From Pseudovibrio zosterae (GTDB taxonomy: Bacteria; Pseudomonadota; Alphaproteobacteria; Rhizobiales; Stappiaceae): DNA of 64,000 bases. The position numbers and the translations under genes were made by a program. The stretch is from NCBI RefSeq assembly GCF_033843645.1, contig NZ_JAWXVZ010000004.1, positions 248,001 through 312,000 of the forward strand, given 5' to 3'. Under the pieces are notes generated by a model. That model had not been told where the DNA came from. It saw nothing but the letters and a program-made list of their open reading frames with translations, and ran no database searches. Positions 42,312-51,482 of the stretch are shown in pieces (positions within the stretch are counted from its first letter, which is position 1; each line of letters opens with the position of its first letter).

Positions 42312-44288
42312 TTAGGCAGAACGGATTGATTGGACGAAGTGTTCCACTGTTTCACGCAGCGTGTCGGACTTGCCGGAAAGGTCATGCGCCGCAGTCAGAA
42401 CTCGTGACGCGTTGTGCTTGGTATCGGAGGCACCCTGCTTCACCAAGACAGTGCTTTCGGAGACTTCCTGGGTACCCTTCGCCGCTTCACTGACGTTATG
42501 TGCAATCTCCTGTGTGGCACTGCCCTGCTGGTCGACAGCTGCAGAGATTTCAGAAGAAATGGCATTGATCTCGTTAATGACGCTCCCGATGTCACGGATC
42601 GCTGTTGCCGCTTCATTGGAGACCGACTGCATGGAGTTGATCTGACCTGCGATTTCCTCGGTCGCCTTGGAGGTCTGATCGGCAAGCGACTTGACCTCGG
42701 AAGCCACGACCGCAAAGCCTTTACCCATTTCACCCGCGCGCGCGGCCTCGATCGTTGCGTTCAATGCAAGAAGGTTGGTTTGCTCTGCGATATCGCTGAT
42801 CAAGCCAACGATCTGACTGATGCGGTCCGTCGTCGCCACAAGGCTTTGAACGGTGTTGTCTGTTTCAGCAGCCGCGCCGGATGCACGCTCTGCTATTTCG
42901 CGGGACTTGTTCACCTGACGGGCGATCTCGGAAATGGAAGCTGCCAGCTCCTCTGATGCCGCAGCGACCGAGCGCACATTTGTTGACGCTTCTTCAGAAG
43001 CTGCCGCAACAGTGGCCGCGTTCTCGCTTCCAGCGTCCGCCGTGGAGGTGAGGTGGGTTGCCGTGCTCTCAAGCTCGGAAGAGGAGGAGGTGATGGTCCC
43101 CAGAACATCGCCCACTGCTCGGTCAAACTCGCAGATCAGCTCGTCAACGCGCTCCATCCGGCGGCGTTTGGCTTCTTCCTCTTCAGCCTGCAGCAGGCGC
43201 ATTTCTTCCTGCTCAATGGCATTTTGCTTGAAGATAAGCACTGCTGACGCCATTTCGCCGATCTCATCCTTGCGATCCGTACCAGACACATCAACACCGT
43301 GGTTACCCATGGCGAGGATGGACATGGCCTCGGTGATCTTGCGCAGCGGCTTGGCAACAATCTTGGTCAGACAGAAGCCCAGCACGACAATCATCAGCAA
43401 CGCCGCAAGACCGGTGGCAATGGCTGCAGACATGCGGAAACGCGTCAGGTTTGCAAATGCCACATCCTTGTTCAAGGACAACGCGACATACCACTTGACC
43501 GGAAGGCCAGAAATTTCCCGGAAGGTAATCAGCGCGGTATGGTCGCCTTCAACAACCTCAGAAATCTTTGCGGAGATGGCAGGCGCGCCCTCCGGGTAGA
43601 TATCCGTCAGGGATTTGTCCATGAACTCACGGTTGCTGTGAACCAAGACCTTGCCGGTTTCAGAAACAAGATAGGCATGGCCCGCACCGTTCAGGTTGGC
43701 CTGCTGGAGCATCTCAACGAGTTCGTTGATTGTAAAATCGCTGCCGACAACACCCGCAAGGCGGCCTTCATGGGTGCTTGGCGCGGCAACGGACAGTGTG
43801 AGTTCGCCATTTGCAGTCGCCACATAGGGTTCGGTTAGAACCGCTCCGCCTGCACGAACCGCATCCTTGTACCATGGGCGGGTGCGGGGATCGAAGCCAT
43901 CCGGCACCGGGCCTTTCGGCCACATGTGAAATTGTCCATCCTGCGTGCCCATGTAAGAGAACTCGAAGTTCTCGGTCATGAAGTCACGCTTCAATGCGGT
44001 GACAGGATCCTCACCCTCTTCCAGGTTGGCGGCAATTTCAGCCACCGCCGAGGTCAACATGATGCGGCCTTGCAGCCAATTGTTGATGCTGTTTGCAGTG
44101 GTGTTGCCAACGCTGTCCAGATAGTTGGAAACTTCTTTGCTGATTGAATCGCTCTGCAACGCATCGTTGTAGTAGGCAAAGCCAGCGAAAACCACAAACA
44201 CGGCACCAATTGCAACAATCAGTACCTTGGTCATGATGCTATTGAGTATGCTGATGGATGATCTCGCTGAAAGATGTGCTCGTGACAT
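42312..44288 (-). CDS. Methyl-accepting chemotaxis protein with dCache sensor (2)
   Basis: 658 aa, the same length as the neighbour at 39992-41968 and nearly identical through the signalling domain (VAAASEEASTNVRSVAAASE, IAEQTNLLALNATIEAARAGEMGK). The periplasmic domain has diverged: the pocket signature reads FDPRTRPWY, so the first Tyr of the amino-acid motif is Phe, with Tyr in TEPYV and Asp in GSDFTI kept. Topology is TM1 about 14-36, dCache, TM2 about 288-310, HAMP, MCP signal domain. It probably arose by tandem duplication and now detects a different or modified ligand. Confidence 0.93.
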   Translation of the reverse strand: MSRAHLSARSSISILNSIMTKVLIVAIGAVFVVFAGFAYYNDALQSDSISKEVSNYLDSVGNTTANSINNWLQGRIMLTSAVAEIAANLEEGEDPVTALKRDFMTENFEFSYMGTQDGQFHMWPKGPVPDGFDPRTRPWYKDAVRAGGAVLTEPYVATANGELTLSVAAPSTHEGRLAGVVGSDFTINELVEMLQQANLNGAGHAYLVSETGKVLVHSNREFMDKSLTDIYPEGAPAISAKISEVVEGDHTALITFREISGLPVKWYVALSLNKDVAFANLTRFRMSAAIATGLAALLMIVVLGFCLTKIVAKPLRKITEAMSILAMGNHGVDVSGTDRKDEIGEMASAVLIFKQNAIEQEEMRLLQAEEEEAKRRRMERVDELICEFDRAVGDVLGTITSSSSELESTATHLTSTADAGSENAATVAAASEEASTNVRSVAAASEELAASISEIARQVNKSREIAERASGAAAETDNTVQSLVATTDRISQIVGLISDIAEQTNLLALNATIEAARAGEMGKGFAVVASEVKSLADQTSKATEEIAGQINSMQSVSNEAATAIRDIGSVINEINAISSEISAAVDQQGSATQEIAHNVSEAAKGTQEVSESTVLVKQGASDTKHNASRVLTAAHDLSGKSDTLRETVEHFVQSIRSA

Positions 44289-44681
44289 GGATCGAACTCG
44301 ATTTCTTGTGTAACTGGTACAACCTAATATATCTATATGCCACCTATTGAAAGTATAGATTAGTTAATATTTCCAATATCCCCCAACTGTTCTTCACAAT
44401 GCATAGTATTTTAAAATATAACTAACATTGATATATCCATAAGAACGTTAAATGATAGACCTAAAACTATATGTATAGACACTTATAAATGTCGTCATCT
44501 ACGACAGTGACACACCCCAAAGCCCCTTAACGACCGAGTACCAACACCAAAAACACGAAGTGACACGTACGTGTGAGGACGGACCAAGCCCGAACGAGAA
44601 CAATCAGCACTCTCGCACAATCACCTAAGCCTCTGACATTTCATCTCAAAAAACGTCATCAAAAGTTCACTTGAACCCTAG
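44289..44681. other. AT-rich intergenic region
   Basis: About 390 bp between divergent chemoreceptor and lacI genes, unusually AT-rich from 44300 to 44490. It probably contains the chemoreceptor promoter; no gene recognised. Confidence 0.45.
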
Positions 44682-44697
44682 AGGTAAACGTTTACCT
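44682..44697. promoter_or_regulatory. LacI-family operator upstream of lacI/ABC operon
   Basis: AGGTAAACGTTTACCT is a perfect 16-bp palindrome with the LacI core AAACGTTT, 35 bp before the regulator start. It implies autoregulation and control of the transporter operon. Confidence 0.82.
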
Positions 44698-44732
44698 TCG
44701 CCCCTCGAGATTAACGAGGATGACTGTCCACC

Positions 44733-45803
44733 ATGGCCGGTTCAACGACCATCAAAGATGTTGCACAACACGCAGGTGTTTCTGTTGCCACCGTCTCGCG
44801 TTTGCTGAATGGCAAAGGCAAAGGGCGTGTGAGCACTGAAGTTGCCGCTAAGGTGCATGCCGCAGTGGAAGCTCTTGGCTATCGGCCCTCTGCGGCCGGT
44901 CGGTCGTTAAAAACCCGCCAAACGCGCAATATCGGCATCCTAATTCCCTCGCTTTCCAACCCTGTCTTCGCTGAAATCTTCGCAGGGGTGAACGATCATG
45001 CCCGCCGTGAAGGCTACACCTTGCTCGCAACCGTTTCCGAGTATGACAGGGAGCTGGAGCTGGACGGCATACAGACATTCCTGAACCATCAGGTGGACGC
45101 CGCAATCCTGACCGTGACCAACCCGTCCCAATGCGAAGGCTTGGCGCTGTTGAAAGCCGCAAAAGTACCCTCAGTGCTGGTGTTCAATCAGGAAAACGAT
45201 GCAACACGCGATGCCATGCCGCTGGTGACCGTTGACAATGAGCAGGTTGGCCGGGATGTGGCAAAGAAGCTGATCGCCTTGGGGCACAAGTCCATGGCCA
45301 TGATCGCCGGTCACTTTTCCGCGTCAGACCGTAGCCGCGCACGCCGCATGGGCTTTGAGCGCGCACTGACGGAAGCAGGCTTGCCGCACCCAAAGGTGTG
45401 CGAAGTGGATTTCGTAAGCGCCGAAGTAGCCAGCGCGCTGGACAGTCTGCATGTGGGCTCCACCACTGGCCCGACCGCGCTGTTTTGCTCCAATGACCTT
45501 CTTGCCATTGCTGTGATGAAGGAGCTGCGCCGCCGCAGCGTCCGCGTTCCCGGCGATGTCTCTGTAATCGGGGTGGATGGCATTGCCATCGGCTCCCTCA
45601 TGTCTCCCACTCTCGCATCCATAACCCAGCCGTCGCGAGAGATGGGTGAAAAGGCTGCTGCCCTCGTGCTCAGCCAGTTGAAAGGGGAGGCCTGTGCTGC
45701 AACGCAGTTGCTTGCCCACGACTATCAAGAGGGCGAGTCGGTGGGGCCGGCTGCAACCAAGTCCCCACCATCGTCCTCAGACCCATTGCAACCAAAAGCA
45801 TGA
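44733..45803 (+). CDS. LacI-family repressor of the ABC/phosphoesterase operon
   Basis: 356 aa. HTH and hinge at the start (TTIKDVAQHAGVSVATVSRLLNGKGKGRVS; hinge AAGRSLKTRQTRNIG), effector-binding domain behind (ILIPSLSNPVFAEIFAGVNDHA, LFCSNDLLAIAVMKELRRRSVRVPGDVSVIGVDG). First gene of an operon with transport and phosphoesterase genes; its own operator lies just upstream. The Ser/Pro-rich tail is extra to the family. The effector is presumably the transported compound or a derivative. Confidence 0.9.
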   Translation: MAGSTTIKDVAQHAGVSVATVSRLLNGKGKGRVSTEVAAKVHAAVEALGYRPSAAGRSLKTRQTRNIGILIPSLSNPVFAEIFAGVNDHARREGYTLLATVSEYDRELELDGIQTFLNHQVDAAILTVTNPSQCEGLALLKAAKVPSVLVFNQENDATRDAMPLVTVDNEQVGRDVAKKLIALGHKSMAMIAGHFSASDRSRARRMGFERALTEAGLPHPKVCEVDFVSAEVASALDSLHVGSTTGPTALFCSNDLLAIAVMKELRRRSVRVPGDVSVIGVDGIAIGSLMSPTLASITQPSREMGEKAAALVLSQLKGEACAATQLLAHDYQEGESVGPAATKSPPSSSDPLQPKA

Positions 45804-45817
45804 ACAGGGGTACTGTT

Positions 45818-46831
45818 ATGTTTTCGAAGGTACTGAAGTCCGTCGCGCTCGGCGCAACTCTCATGGTTAGTGCGCCTTTCGCTTCAGCGCAAGCGGCAGA
45901 CGCGATTTGCTACAATTGTCCTCCTCAATGGGCAGACTGGGCAGGCCAGCTGAAGAACATCGAGAAAGAACTCGGGTATGTTCTGCCACACGACAACAAG
46001 AACTCCGGCCAAACCCTTTCCCAGCTGCTGGCTGAAAAGGACAACCCGGTCGCAGACATTGCCTACTATGGCGTGTCATTTGGCATTCAGGCCGGTGAAA
46101 AGGGCGTCGTTGAGGCTTACAAGCCAGCGCATTTCGACGAAATTCCGGAAGGCCTGAAGGATCCGGAAGGCCGTTGGTTCACCATTCACTCTGGCACTCT
46201 GGGCTTCTTCGTGAACAAGGACGCTCTGGGCGGGGCACCAGTCCCAACCTCATGGGCCGATCTTCTCAAGGAAGAGTACCGCGGCATGGTGGGTTACCTT
46301 GACCCAACCTCCGCATTTGTCGGCTATGCTGGCGCAGTTGCCGTGAACCGCGCCATGGGCGGCGATTTCGACAACTGGCAGCCGGGCATCAACTGGTTCA
46401 AGGAACTGGGTGAAAACGACCCGATCGTTCCAAAGCAAACCTCCTATGCCCGCGTCCTGTCCGGCGAAATCCCGATCCTGCTGGACTACGACTTCAACGC
46501 CTACCGCGCAAAGTACACTGACGAAGCCAATGTTGAGTTCGTCATTCCAGCGGAAGGCACCGTTGTGGTTCCCTATGTGATGAGCTTGGTCAAGAACTCT
46601 CCGAACCCGGAAAAGGGCAAGGAAATCCTTGATTTCATCATGTCAGACAAGGGTCAGGCTGTTTGGGCAAACGCGTTCCTGCGCCCAGTGCGCGCCTCTG
46701 CAATGTCTGAGGAAGCGGCTGCCAAGTTCCTGCCAGAAGCAGAATACGCCCGCGCCAAGCCAGTGGACTACGCCAAAATGGCGACAGCCCAGGAAGCTTT
46801 TAAAGAGGCCTATCTGAACGAAGTACGCTAA
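45818..46831 (+). CDS. ABC transporter substrate-binding protein (spermidine/iron-type fold)
   Basis: About 337 aa with a clear signal peptide (MFSKVLKSVALGATLMVSAPFASAQA). The mature start has an unusual YNCPPQWADW motif. The body is type II/class 1 (LLAEKDNPVADIAYYGVSFG, GTLGFFVNKDALGGAPVPTSWADLLKEEYRGMVGYLDP), as in polyamine, thiamine, iron and phosphonate-like binding proteins. ATG 45818 is preferred: AGGGG lies upstream and the signal peptide starts there; ATG 45800 overlaps the lacI stop. Substrate unknown, but the phosphoesterase in the operon points to an organophosphate. Confidence 0.87.
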   Translation: MFSKVLKSVALGATLMVSAPFASAQAADAICYNCPPQWADWAGQLKNIEKELGYVLPHDNKNSGQTLSQLLAEKDNPVADIAYYGVSFGIQAGEKGVVEAYKPAHFDEIPEGLKDPEGRWFTIHSGTLGFFVNKDALGGAPVPTSWADLLKEEYRGMVGYLDPTSAFVGYAGAVAVNRAMGGDFDNWQPGINWFKELGENDPIVPKQTSYARVLSGEIPILLDYDFNAYRAKYTDEANVEFVIPAEGTVVVPYVMSLVKNSPNPEKGKEILDFIMSDKGQAVWANAFLRPVRASAMSEEAAAKFLPEAEYARAKPVDYAKMATAQEAFKEAYLNEVR

Positions 46832-46846
46832 TCCGTACTTCGTCTC

Positions 46847-46890
46847 CCCCTTCAGGGTCTCCCACCCATCGGCTCTGAAGGGGCTTTCAT
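46847..46890 (+). terminator. Attenuator-like hairpin between binding protein and permeases
   Basis: CCCCTTCAG-n19-CTGAAGGGG, then CTTTC, 15 bp behind the binding-protein stop. Partial termination here would give more binding protein than permease, a common arrangement. Confidence 0.6.
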
Positions 46891-46939
46891 AACGCGCTAC
46901 AAACGCGCGCAGCCCATCCCAACTCTCTGGACCTATCCA

Positions 46940-47758
46940 ATGAAACACTCCTCGCTTTCAATGGGGCTTTTGCTGCTTCCGGCGAGCATTCTGGTTCTGG
47001 CGTTCTTTGCGCTGCCCATGGTGCAACTGGTGATCACCGGTGCCAGCGGAGAAGAGGGGCTGGCCGCCTATTGGAGCATCCTGACCGTGCCGCGCCACCG
47101 CGAAGCGCTGATTGCAACGCTGGTGCTCTCCCTCGTGGTGACACTGACCGCGCTGGTCATTTCCACCATCGTGGGCGTGTTCTTGGTACGCAACAAGTTT
47201 CCAGGGTCCAATCTGCTTGTGTCCTTGCTGACCTTCCCGCTGGCGTTTCCCGGTGTCGTCATCGGCTTTCTCATCATCATGCTCGCGGGCCGTCAGGGCC
47301 TCATCGGCACGGTGAGCCAAGCGGTGACCGGCAGCAAGCTGGTGTTTGCCTACTCCATGACCGGCCTGTTCCTCGGCTATCTGTACTTCTCGATCCCACG
47401 GGTGATCTTGACCGTTATGGCGGCAGCCGAGAAGCTCGACATATCGCTGGAAGAAGCCGCGCGTTCTCTGGGCGCGAGCCAGTGGCGTGTCATCAAAGAT
47501 GTGCTTCTGCCCGCTTTGAAACCCGGACTGATTGCTTCAGGCGCCATCTGCTTTGCCACTTCCGTTGGCGCGTTTGGCACGGCTTTCACACTTGCAACCA
47601 AAATCGATGTGCTGGCGATGACCATCTATACCGAGTTCACGCTTGGCGCGAACATGGCAAGTGCCGCCAGCCTTTCCGTTGTGCTCGGGCTGATCACGTG
47701 GGCCGCGTTGTTCATTGCGCGTTCGCTCTCCGGCAACAACGTTGCCGCAGCGGGGTAG
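46940..47758 (+). CDS. ABC transporter permease 1
   Basis: 272 aa with six helices and the inner-membrane component EAA loop in EEAARSLGASQWRVIKDVLLPALKPGL (about 172-198). It resembles PotB-type permeases. It pairs with the second permease, whose gene starts 5 bp downstream. Confidence 0.92.
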   Translation: MKHSSLSMGLLLLPASILVLAFFALPMVQLVITGASGEEGLAAYWSILTVPRHREALIATLVLSLVVTLTALVISTIVGVFLVRNKFPGSNLLVSLLTFPLAFPGVVIGFLIIMLAGRQGLIGTVSQAVTGSKLVFAYSMTGLFLGYLYFSIPRVILTVMAAAEKLDISLEEAARSLGASQWRVIKDVLLPALKPGLIASGAICFATSVGAFGTAFTLATKIDVLAMTIYTEFTLGANMASAASLSVVLGLITWAALFIARSLSGNNVAAAG

Positions 47759-47763
47759 GGACC

Positions 47764-48564
47764 ATGCAACGCAAGACACTGTTTTATTCCGCGCTCGCGC
47801 TTACCCTTCTCACCGTGGCCTTTCTGGTGGTGCCGGTAATCATGTCCGTCATGGCGGGCCTGACAAAGAACTTCTTTCTCGGCATCAAAAGCGGCCTGAC
47901 ACTGGAATGGGTCGTGCAGGTCTGGGACCTCTATCAGGACACCATCTGGCGCTCCATGGGCATCGCGCTGGCATGCCTCATCATCACGCTGGTGGCAGGT
48001 GTTCCAGCCGCCTATGCATTGGCTCTTTCCAAAAGCCGTTGGGCGCGCATCTTTGAGGAAACGCTAATCCTGCCCGTTGCCATTCCCGGCCTTGCGATCG
48101 CACTGGCGCTGATTCAGACCTATGGCGGCTTTCGCGAATTCCGCATGAGCTGGGCGTTCATTCTGGTGGGCCATGTGCTTTACACCCTGCCGTTCATGGT
48201 ACGCTCCGTGCTGGCAGTGCTGTCCTCCATTCCGCTCCATGAGTATGAGGAGGCCGCTGCAAGTTTGGGGGCAGCCAAACGCCGCCGCTTCTTTGACATT
48301 GTGGTACCCAATGCCATGCCGGGCATTTTGGCGGGCAGCTTGATGGTGGTGACACTGTCCATTGGCGAGTTCAACCTCTCGTGGATGCTTCACACGCCGC
48401 TGACCAAGACCTTGCCGGTGGGGCTGGCAGACTCCTATGCCTCCATGCGGCTGGAAGTGGCCAGCGCGTACACCCTTGTCTTCTTCATCATGATCGTGCC
48501 GCTCTTGATCGCCATGCAGAAATTTGGCGAGACGGGCCGCGCACGTAAGTCAGCCCGCCGCTGA
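47764..48564 (+). CDS. ABC transporter permease 2
   Basis: 266 aa PotC-type permease with six helices and the EAA loop EEAAASLGAAKRRRFFDIVVPNAMPGI (about 160-186). The true start is ATG 47764; an open frame extends far upstream into permease 1 in another reading frame, but that part is not protein-like. Confidence 0.92.
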   Translation: MQRKTLFYSALALTLLTVAFLVVPVIMSVMAGLTKNFFLGIKSGLTLEWVVQVWDLYQDTIWRSMGIALACLIITLVAGVPAAYALALSKSRWARIFEETLILPVAIPGLAIALALIQTYGGFREFRMSWAFILVGHVLYTLPFMVRSVLAVLSSIPLHEYEEAAASLGAAKRRRFFDIVVPNAMPGILAGSLMVVTLSIGEFNLSWMLHTPLTKTLPVGLADSYASMRLEVASAYTLVFFIMIVPLLIAMQKFGETGRARKSARR

Positions 48565-48591
48565 CGCTGAGTTTCAAAGGATCTTTTCATC

Positions 48592-49686
48592 ATGACGATG
48601 ACCCAGACTGGCTCCGGCAGCACCGAAATTTCCTTGATGAACTGCGCAAAGAGCTTTGGCGGCCAACAGGTCCTCAAGCCTGTTACGCTTACGATTGAGG
48701 CCGGTGAAACGCTGGTGTTGCTTGGCCCTTCCGGGTGCGGCAAGACCACATTGCTGCGCATCATTTCCGGCTTGGAAAGCCCGGATAACGGAAGCGCGGT
48801 GCTGTTCAACGGTGAGGATGTAACCCGTCTGCCAATCGAAAAGCGCCACGTGGGCATGGTGTTCCAATCCTACGCGCTGTTTCCCAACATGACCGTGCGC
48901 CAAAACGTGGGGTACGGCCTGACAACGGGGCAGGGCAACGAACGTCTTTCAAAAGCCGAGCGGGACACCCGTGTTGAGGACATGCTCAAGATGATGCGCA
49001 TCCATGAGCTGGCGGACCGCTCCATTGATCAACTTTCAGGGGGACAGCGCCAGCGTGTGGCGCTTGCGCGCGCCATCGCGCCCCGTCCCCGTGTGTTGCT
49101 GCTGGATGAGCCACTGACCGCGCTGGATGCCACCTTGCGTGATGACCTGCGCATGGAAATCAACGCCCTTTTGCGCAGCCTCGGCATTACCGCCATCTAC
49201 GTGACCCATGACCAAGCAGAGGCCATGGCCCTTGGCGACCGGATCGTGGTGATGAGCAAAGGCACCATCGAACAGATCGGCTCGCCGGAGGAAATCTACC
49301 ACCAGCCCGTGAACATGTTCGTTGCAACCTTCATCGGCGCAACCAATGCGCTCTCCGGCAAGTGGACGCGAGAGGGATTTGTTCCAGATGGACAAGAGAA
49401 GCCTGTGGCCGCGCCGCGGTCTTCCGCGTTTGGCGGCAATACCCTTTGTTTCCGGCCGGAAACCATTGAGCGGATTGACGAGAGCCACAATGCAGAAGGC
49501 AGCCTGGAGGGCACCGTGAAAACGGCAGCATTCCTCGGTTCCTGCCACAGGGTTGTGGTGGAAATGCCCGGCGGGCAGCGCCTCACGCTTGAAGGGGCAT
49601 GGGCGAGTGCGCCAGAGCCGGGTGACGTGTTCAAGTTCAAAATTGACGAGGGCGGTGTACTGCCCGTTTGGAGTACAAACCAATGA
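48592..49686 (+). CDS. ABC transporter ATP-binding protein
   Basis: 364 aa PotA/UgpC-like ATPase with Walker A GPSGCGKTT (about 45-53), Q-loop FQSYALFPN, signature LSGGQRQRVALARA, Walker B VLLLDEPLTALD and switch His VTHDQAEA. The C-terminal TOBE/OB region (from about 245) is present. Its stop overlaps the phosphoesterase start (ATGA), so the two are translationally coupled. Confidence 0.93.
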   Translation: MTMTQTGSGSTEISLMNCAKSFGGQQVLKPVTLTIEAGETLVLLGPSGCGKTTLLRIISGLESPDNGSAVLFNGEDVTRLPIEKRHVGMVFQSYALFPNMTVRQNVGYGLTTGQGNERLSKAERDTRVEDMLKMMRIHELADRSIDQLSGGQRQRVALARAIAPRPRVLLLDEPLTALDATLRDDLRMEINALLRSLGITAIYVTHDQAEAMALGDRIVVMSKGTIEQIGSPEEIYHQPVNMFVATFIGATNALSGKWTREGFVPDGQEKPVAAPRSSAFGGNTLCFRPETIERIDESHNAEGSLEGTVKTAAFLGSCHRVVVEMPGGQRLTLEGAWASAPEPGDVFKFKIDEGGVLPVWSTNQ

Positions 49687-50501
49687 TCATTGCGCAGCTT
49701 ACCGACCTTCACATCAAGGCGGAGGGCCGTCTTGCCTACGGACACGTGGATACGCTCGGGGCACTGGCAAGGGCAGTCGACCATCTCAACGCCTTCCAAC
49801 CGGCAATCGACCTTGTGGTTGTGAGTGGGGACTTGGGTGACTACGGCACGCGTGAAGAATATGCGGTCCTGCGCAAGGAGCTTGACCGTCTGTCGATGCC
49901 CTACCATGTGATCCCCGGCAATCATGACGACTACCGCGTCATGCGCGAGGCGTTTTCCGATCACGACTACCTGTCACAACAGGGCGCACTGACGTTCTCC
50001 ATTGAGCGGGAAGGCCTTCGGATCATTGGCCTCGACAGCTCGGTTCCCGGCAAGTCCGAGGGTCACTTTGGTGCAGATAAACAGGCATGGCTGAAAGCCG
50101 AACTTAAGGCCCACGAAGACCAGCCGACACTGATCTTCATTCACCATCCGCCGTTTGAAACCGGCATCAAGCACATGGATCGCATCATGCTGCAAAATGC
50201 TGACGAGGACTTCTGGCCGCTGTTCCGCGATCAGGTGCAAGTGCTTCACATCGCGTGCGGGCACGTTCACCGCAACATCGATTCCATGAAGAACGGCATT
50301 CCGGTAAGCATCGGTTCATGTGTTGCGCATATCGTTACGCTGGATCTGGATCCTGAGGGCGCTTCCTCCTTCACCATGGATCCGCCAAGCCTGCGACTGT
50401 TTTATTGGAATAACGATACGCTGGTGTCTCATCAGAGTTTCATCGGCAACTTTTCCGGGCCTCACCCCTTTTTCGGCCCGGATGGTAAGCTGATCGACTG
50501 A
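49683..50501 (+). CDS. Metallophosphoesterase (GpdQ/CpdA-like phosphodiesterase)
   Basis: 272 aa calcineurin-like phosphoesterase with a complete dinuclear metal site: DLH (8-10), GDLGD (about 49-53), GNHD (about 79-82), HHPP (about 154-157) and GHVH (about 198-201). Closest in pattern to glycerophosphodiesterase GpdQ and cAMP phosphodiesterase CpdA. No signal peptide, so it acts in the cytosol on what the importer brings in. Start ATG 49683 overlaps the ATPase stop. A phosphodiester (for example a glycerophosphodiester) is the likely transported substrate; this is inference. Confidence 0.9.
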   Translation: MIIAQLTDLHIKAEGRLAYGHVDTLGALARAVDHLNAFQPAIDLVVVSGDLGDYGTREEYAVLRKELDRLSMPYHVIPGNHDDYRVMREAFSDHDYLSQQGALTFSIEREGLRIIGLDSSVPGKSEGHFGADKQAWLKAELKAHEDQPTLIFIHHPPFETGIKHMDRIMLQNADEDFWPLFRDQVQVLHIACGHVHRNIDSMKNGIPVSIGSCVAHIVTLDLDPEGASSFTMDPPSLRLFYWNNDTLVSHQSFIGNFSGPHPFFGPDGKLID

Positions 50502-50525
50502 TCTGTCGACTGGCTGACCTCCAGA

Positions 50526-50550
50526 GAGGGGCGGGCGTAGCGCGCCCCTC
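50526..50550. terminator. Hairpin between convergent operon and LysR gene
   Basis: GAGGGGCG-n9-CGCCCCTC, 24 bp after the phosphoesterase stop. Only a weak pyrimidine tract follows. Confidence 0.6.
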
Positions 50551-50569
50551 GACCCTTGCTTTCCGAAAG

Positions 50570-51481
50570 CTAACGCAGCGCTTCCTCCCAAATTGGCTGT
50601 TGCAGCTTGAGTTCGGCCTCCATGAACTCACGGAAAACCCGAACACGTGCCGGGGTATGGCCCGTGCTTGTCTGCACTGCATAGATGTTCCAGTCGGGTA
50701 GCAGCTCGACCTCTGGCAGGACCACACGCAGCGCGCCCTGCTTTAGCGCCACATGCGCATGCCAAAGGGACAAGGCCGCAACACCGAAACCATCCAGCGC
50801 AGCGGCGGAAAACGCCTCTCCGATGTTTGACTTGAAACGTCCACTGACACGCACGTTCTCCTCACGCCCGTCCGGGTGACGGAACCGCCAACTGTTTTTG
50901 TAGCCATCCACCAAACACTCATGCACGCTCAAGTCTGCAGGAGTTGAAATCGGCAGGTGCTTTTCAAGATAACAGGGCGAGGCCACAAGAACGCGCCGAC
51001 AGGGGGCAAGCTTTTTGGCGAGGAGCTGAGAGTCTCGAAGCACCCCGATACGCAAGGCCAGATCGAACCCGCCCTCAACCATGTCCAAGACCGTATCACT
51101 GAGGTTCAACTCCAGCTCAAGTTTCGGATGCAAGTCCATAAAGCGGCGCAGATGCGGCATGATATAGAGCCGTCCAAACGTTGCGGAGGAGGTGACCCGC
51201 AAGGTGCCGGAGACCTCCGCTTCGCCAGATAGCTCGGAATACGCTTCATCCATACTGGCGACGATATTCGTGGCGTGTCGCAAAAAGGCCTCGCCATCGG
51301 GCGTTAGCGAAACGGAACGCGTGCTTCGGTTCAAAAGGCGGGTGCCCAGAACATTCTCAAGCGCTTTTATACGCTGCGTCGCCGAGGTTGGAGAGAGCCG
51401 GAACTCCCGGCCCGCAGCACCAATCTGACCCAATGCCGCGATGCGCGTGAAGAGTTGAATAGATTTCAGATCGAAACTCAT
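50570..51481 (-). CDS. LysR-family regulator (1)
   Basis: 303 aa. HTH at the N-terminus (LFTRIAALGQIGAAGREFRLSPTSATQRIKALENVLGTRLLNRSTRSVSLTPDG), then a periplasmic-binding-like effector domain starting at GTLRVTSSATFGRLYIMPHL. It belongs to the CrgA/PA-type LysR group. Start ATG 51481 begins at MSFDLKSIQLF; the longer frame adds unrelated sequence. Divergent from a nitroreductase gene, with a perfect palindrome 2 bp before the start. Confidence 0.9.
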   Translation of the reverse strand: MSFDLKSIQLFTRIAALGQIGAAGREFRLSPTSATQRIKALENVLGTRLLNRSTRSVSLTPDGEAFLRHATNIVASMDEAYSELSGEAEVSGTLRVTSSATFGRLYIMPHLRRFMDLHPKLELELNLSDTVLDMVEGGFDLALRIGVLRDSQLLAKKLAPCRRVLVASPCYLEKHLPISTPADLSVHECLVDGYKNSWRFRHPDGREENVRVSGRFKSNIGEAFSAAALDGFGVAALSLWHAHVALKQGALRVVLPEVELLPDWNIYAVQTSTGHTPARVRVFREFMEAELKLQQPIWEEALR

Positions 51482-51482
51482 T

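Noticed and set aside
47071..47763. Apparent 497-codon version of permease 2, suggesting a fusion
   Set aside because: The first 231 codons are an out-of-frame reading of permease 1, Arg/His-rich and not membrane-like; the ATG at 47764 fits the family.
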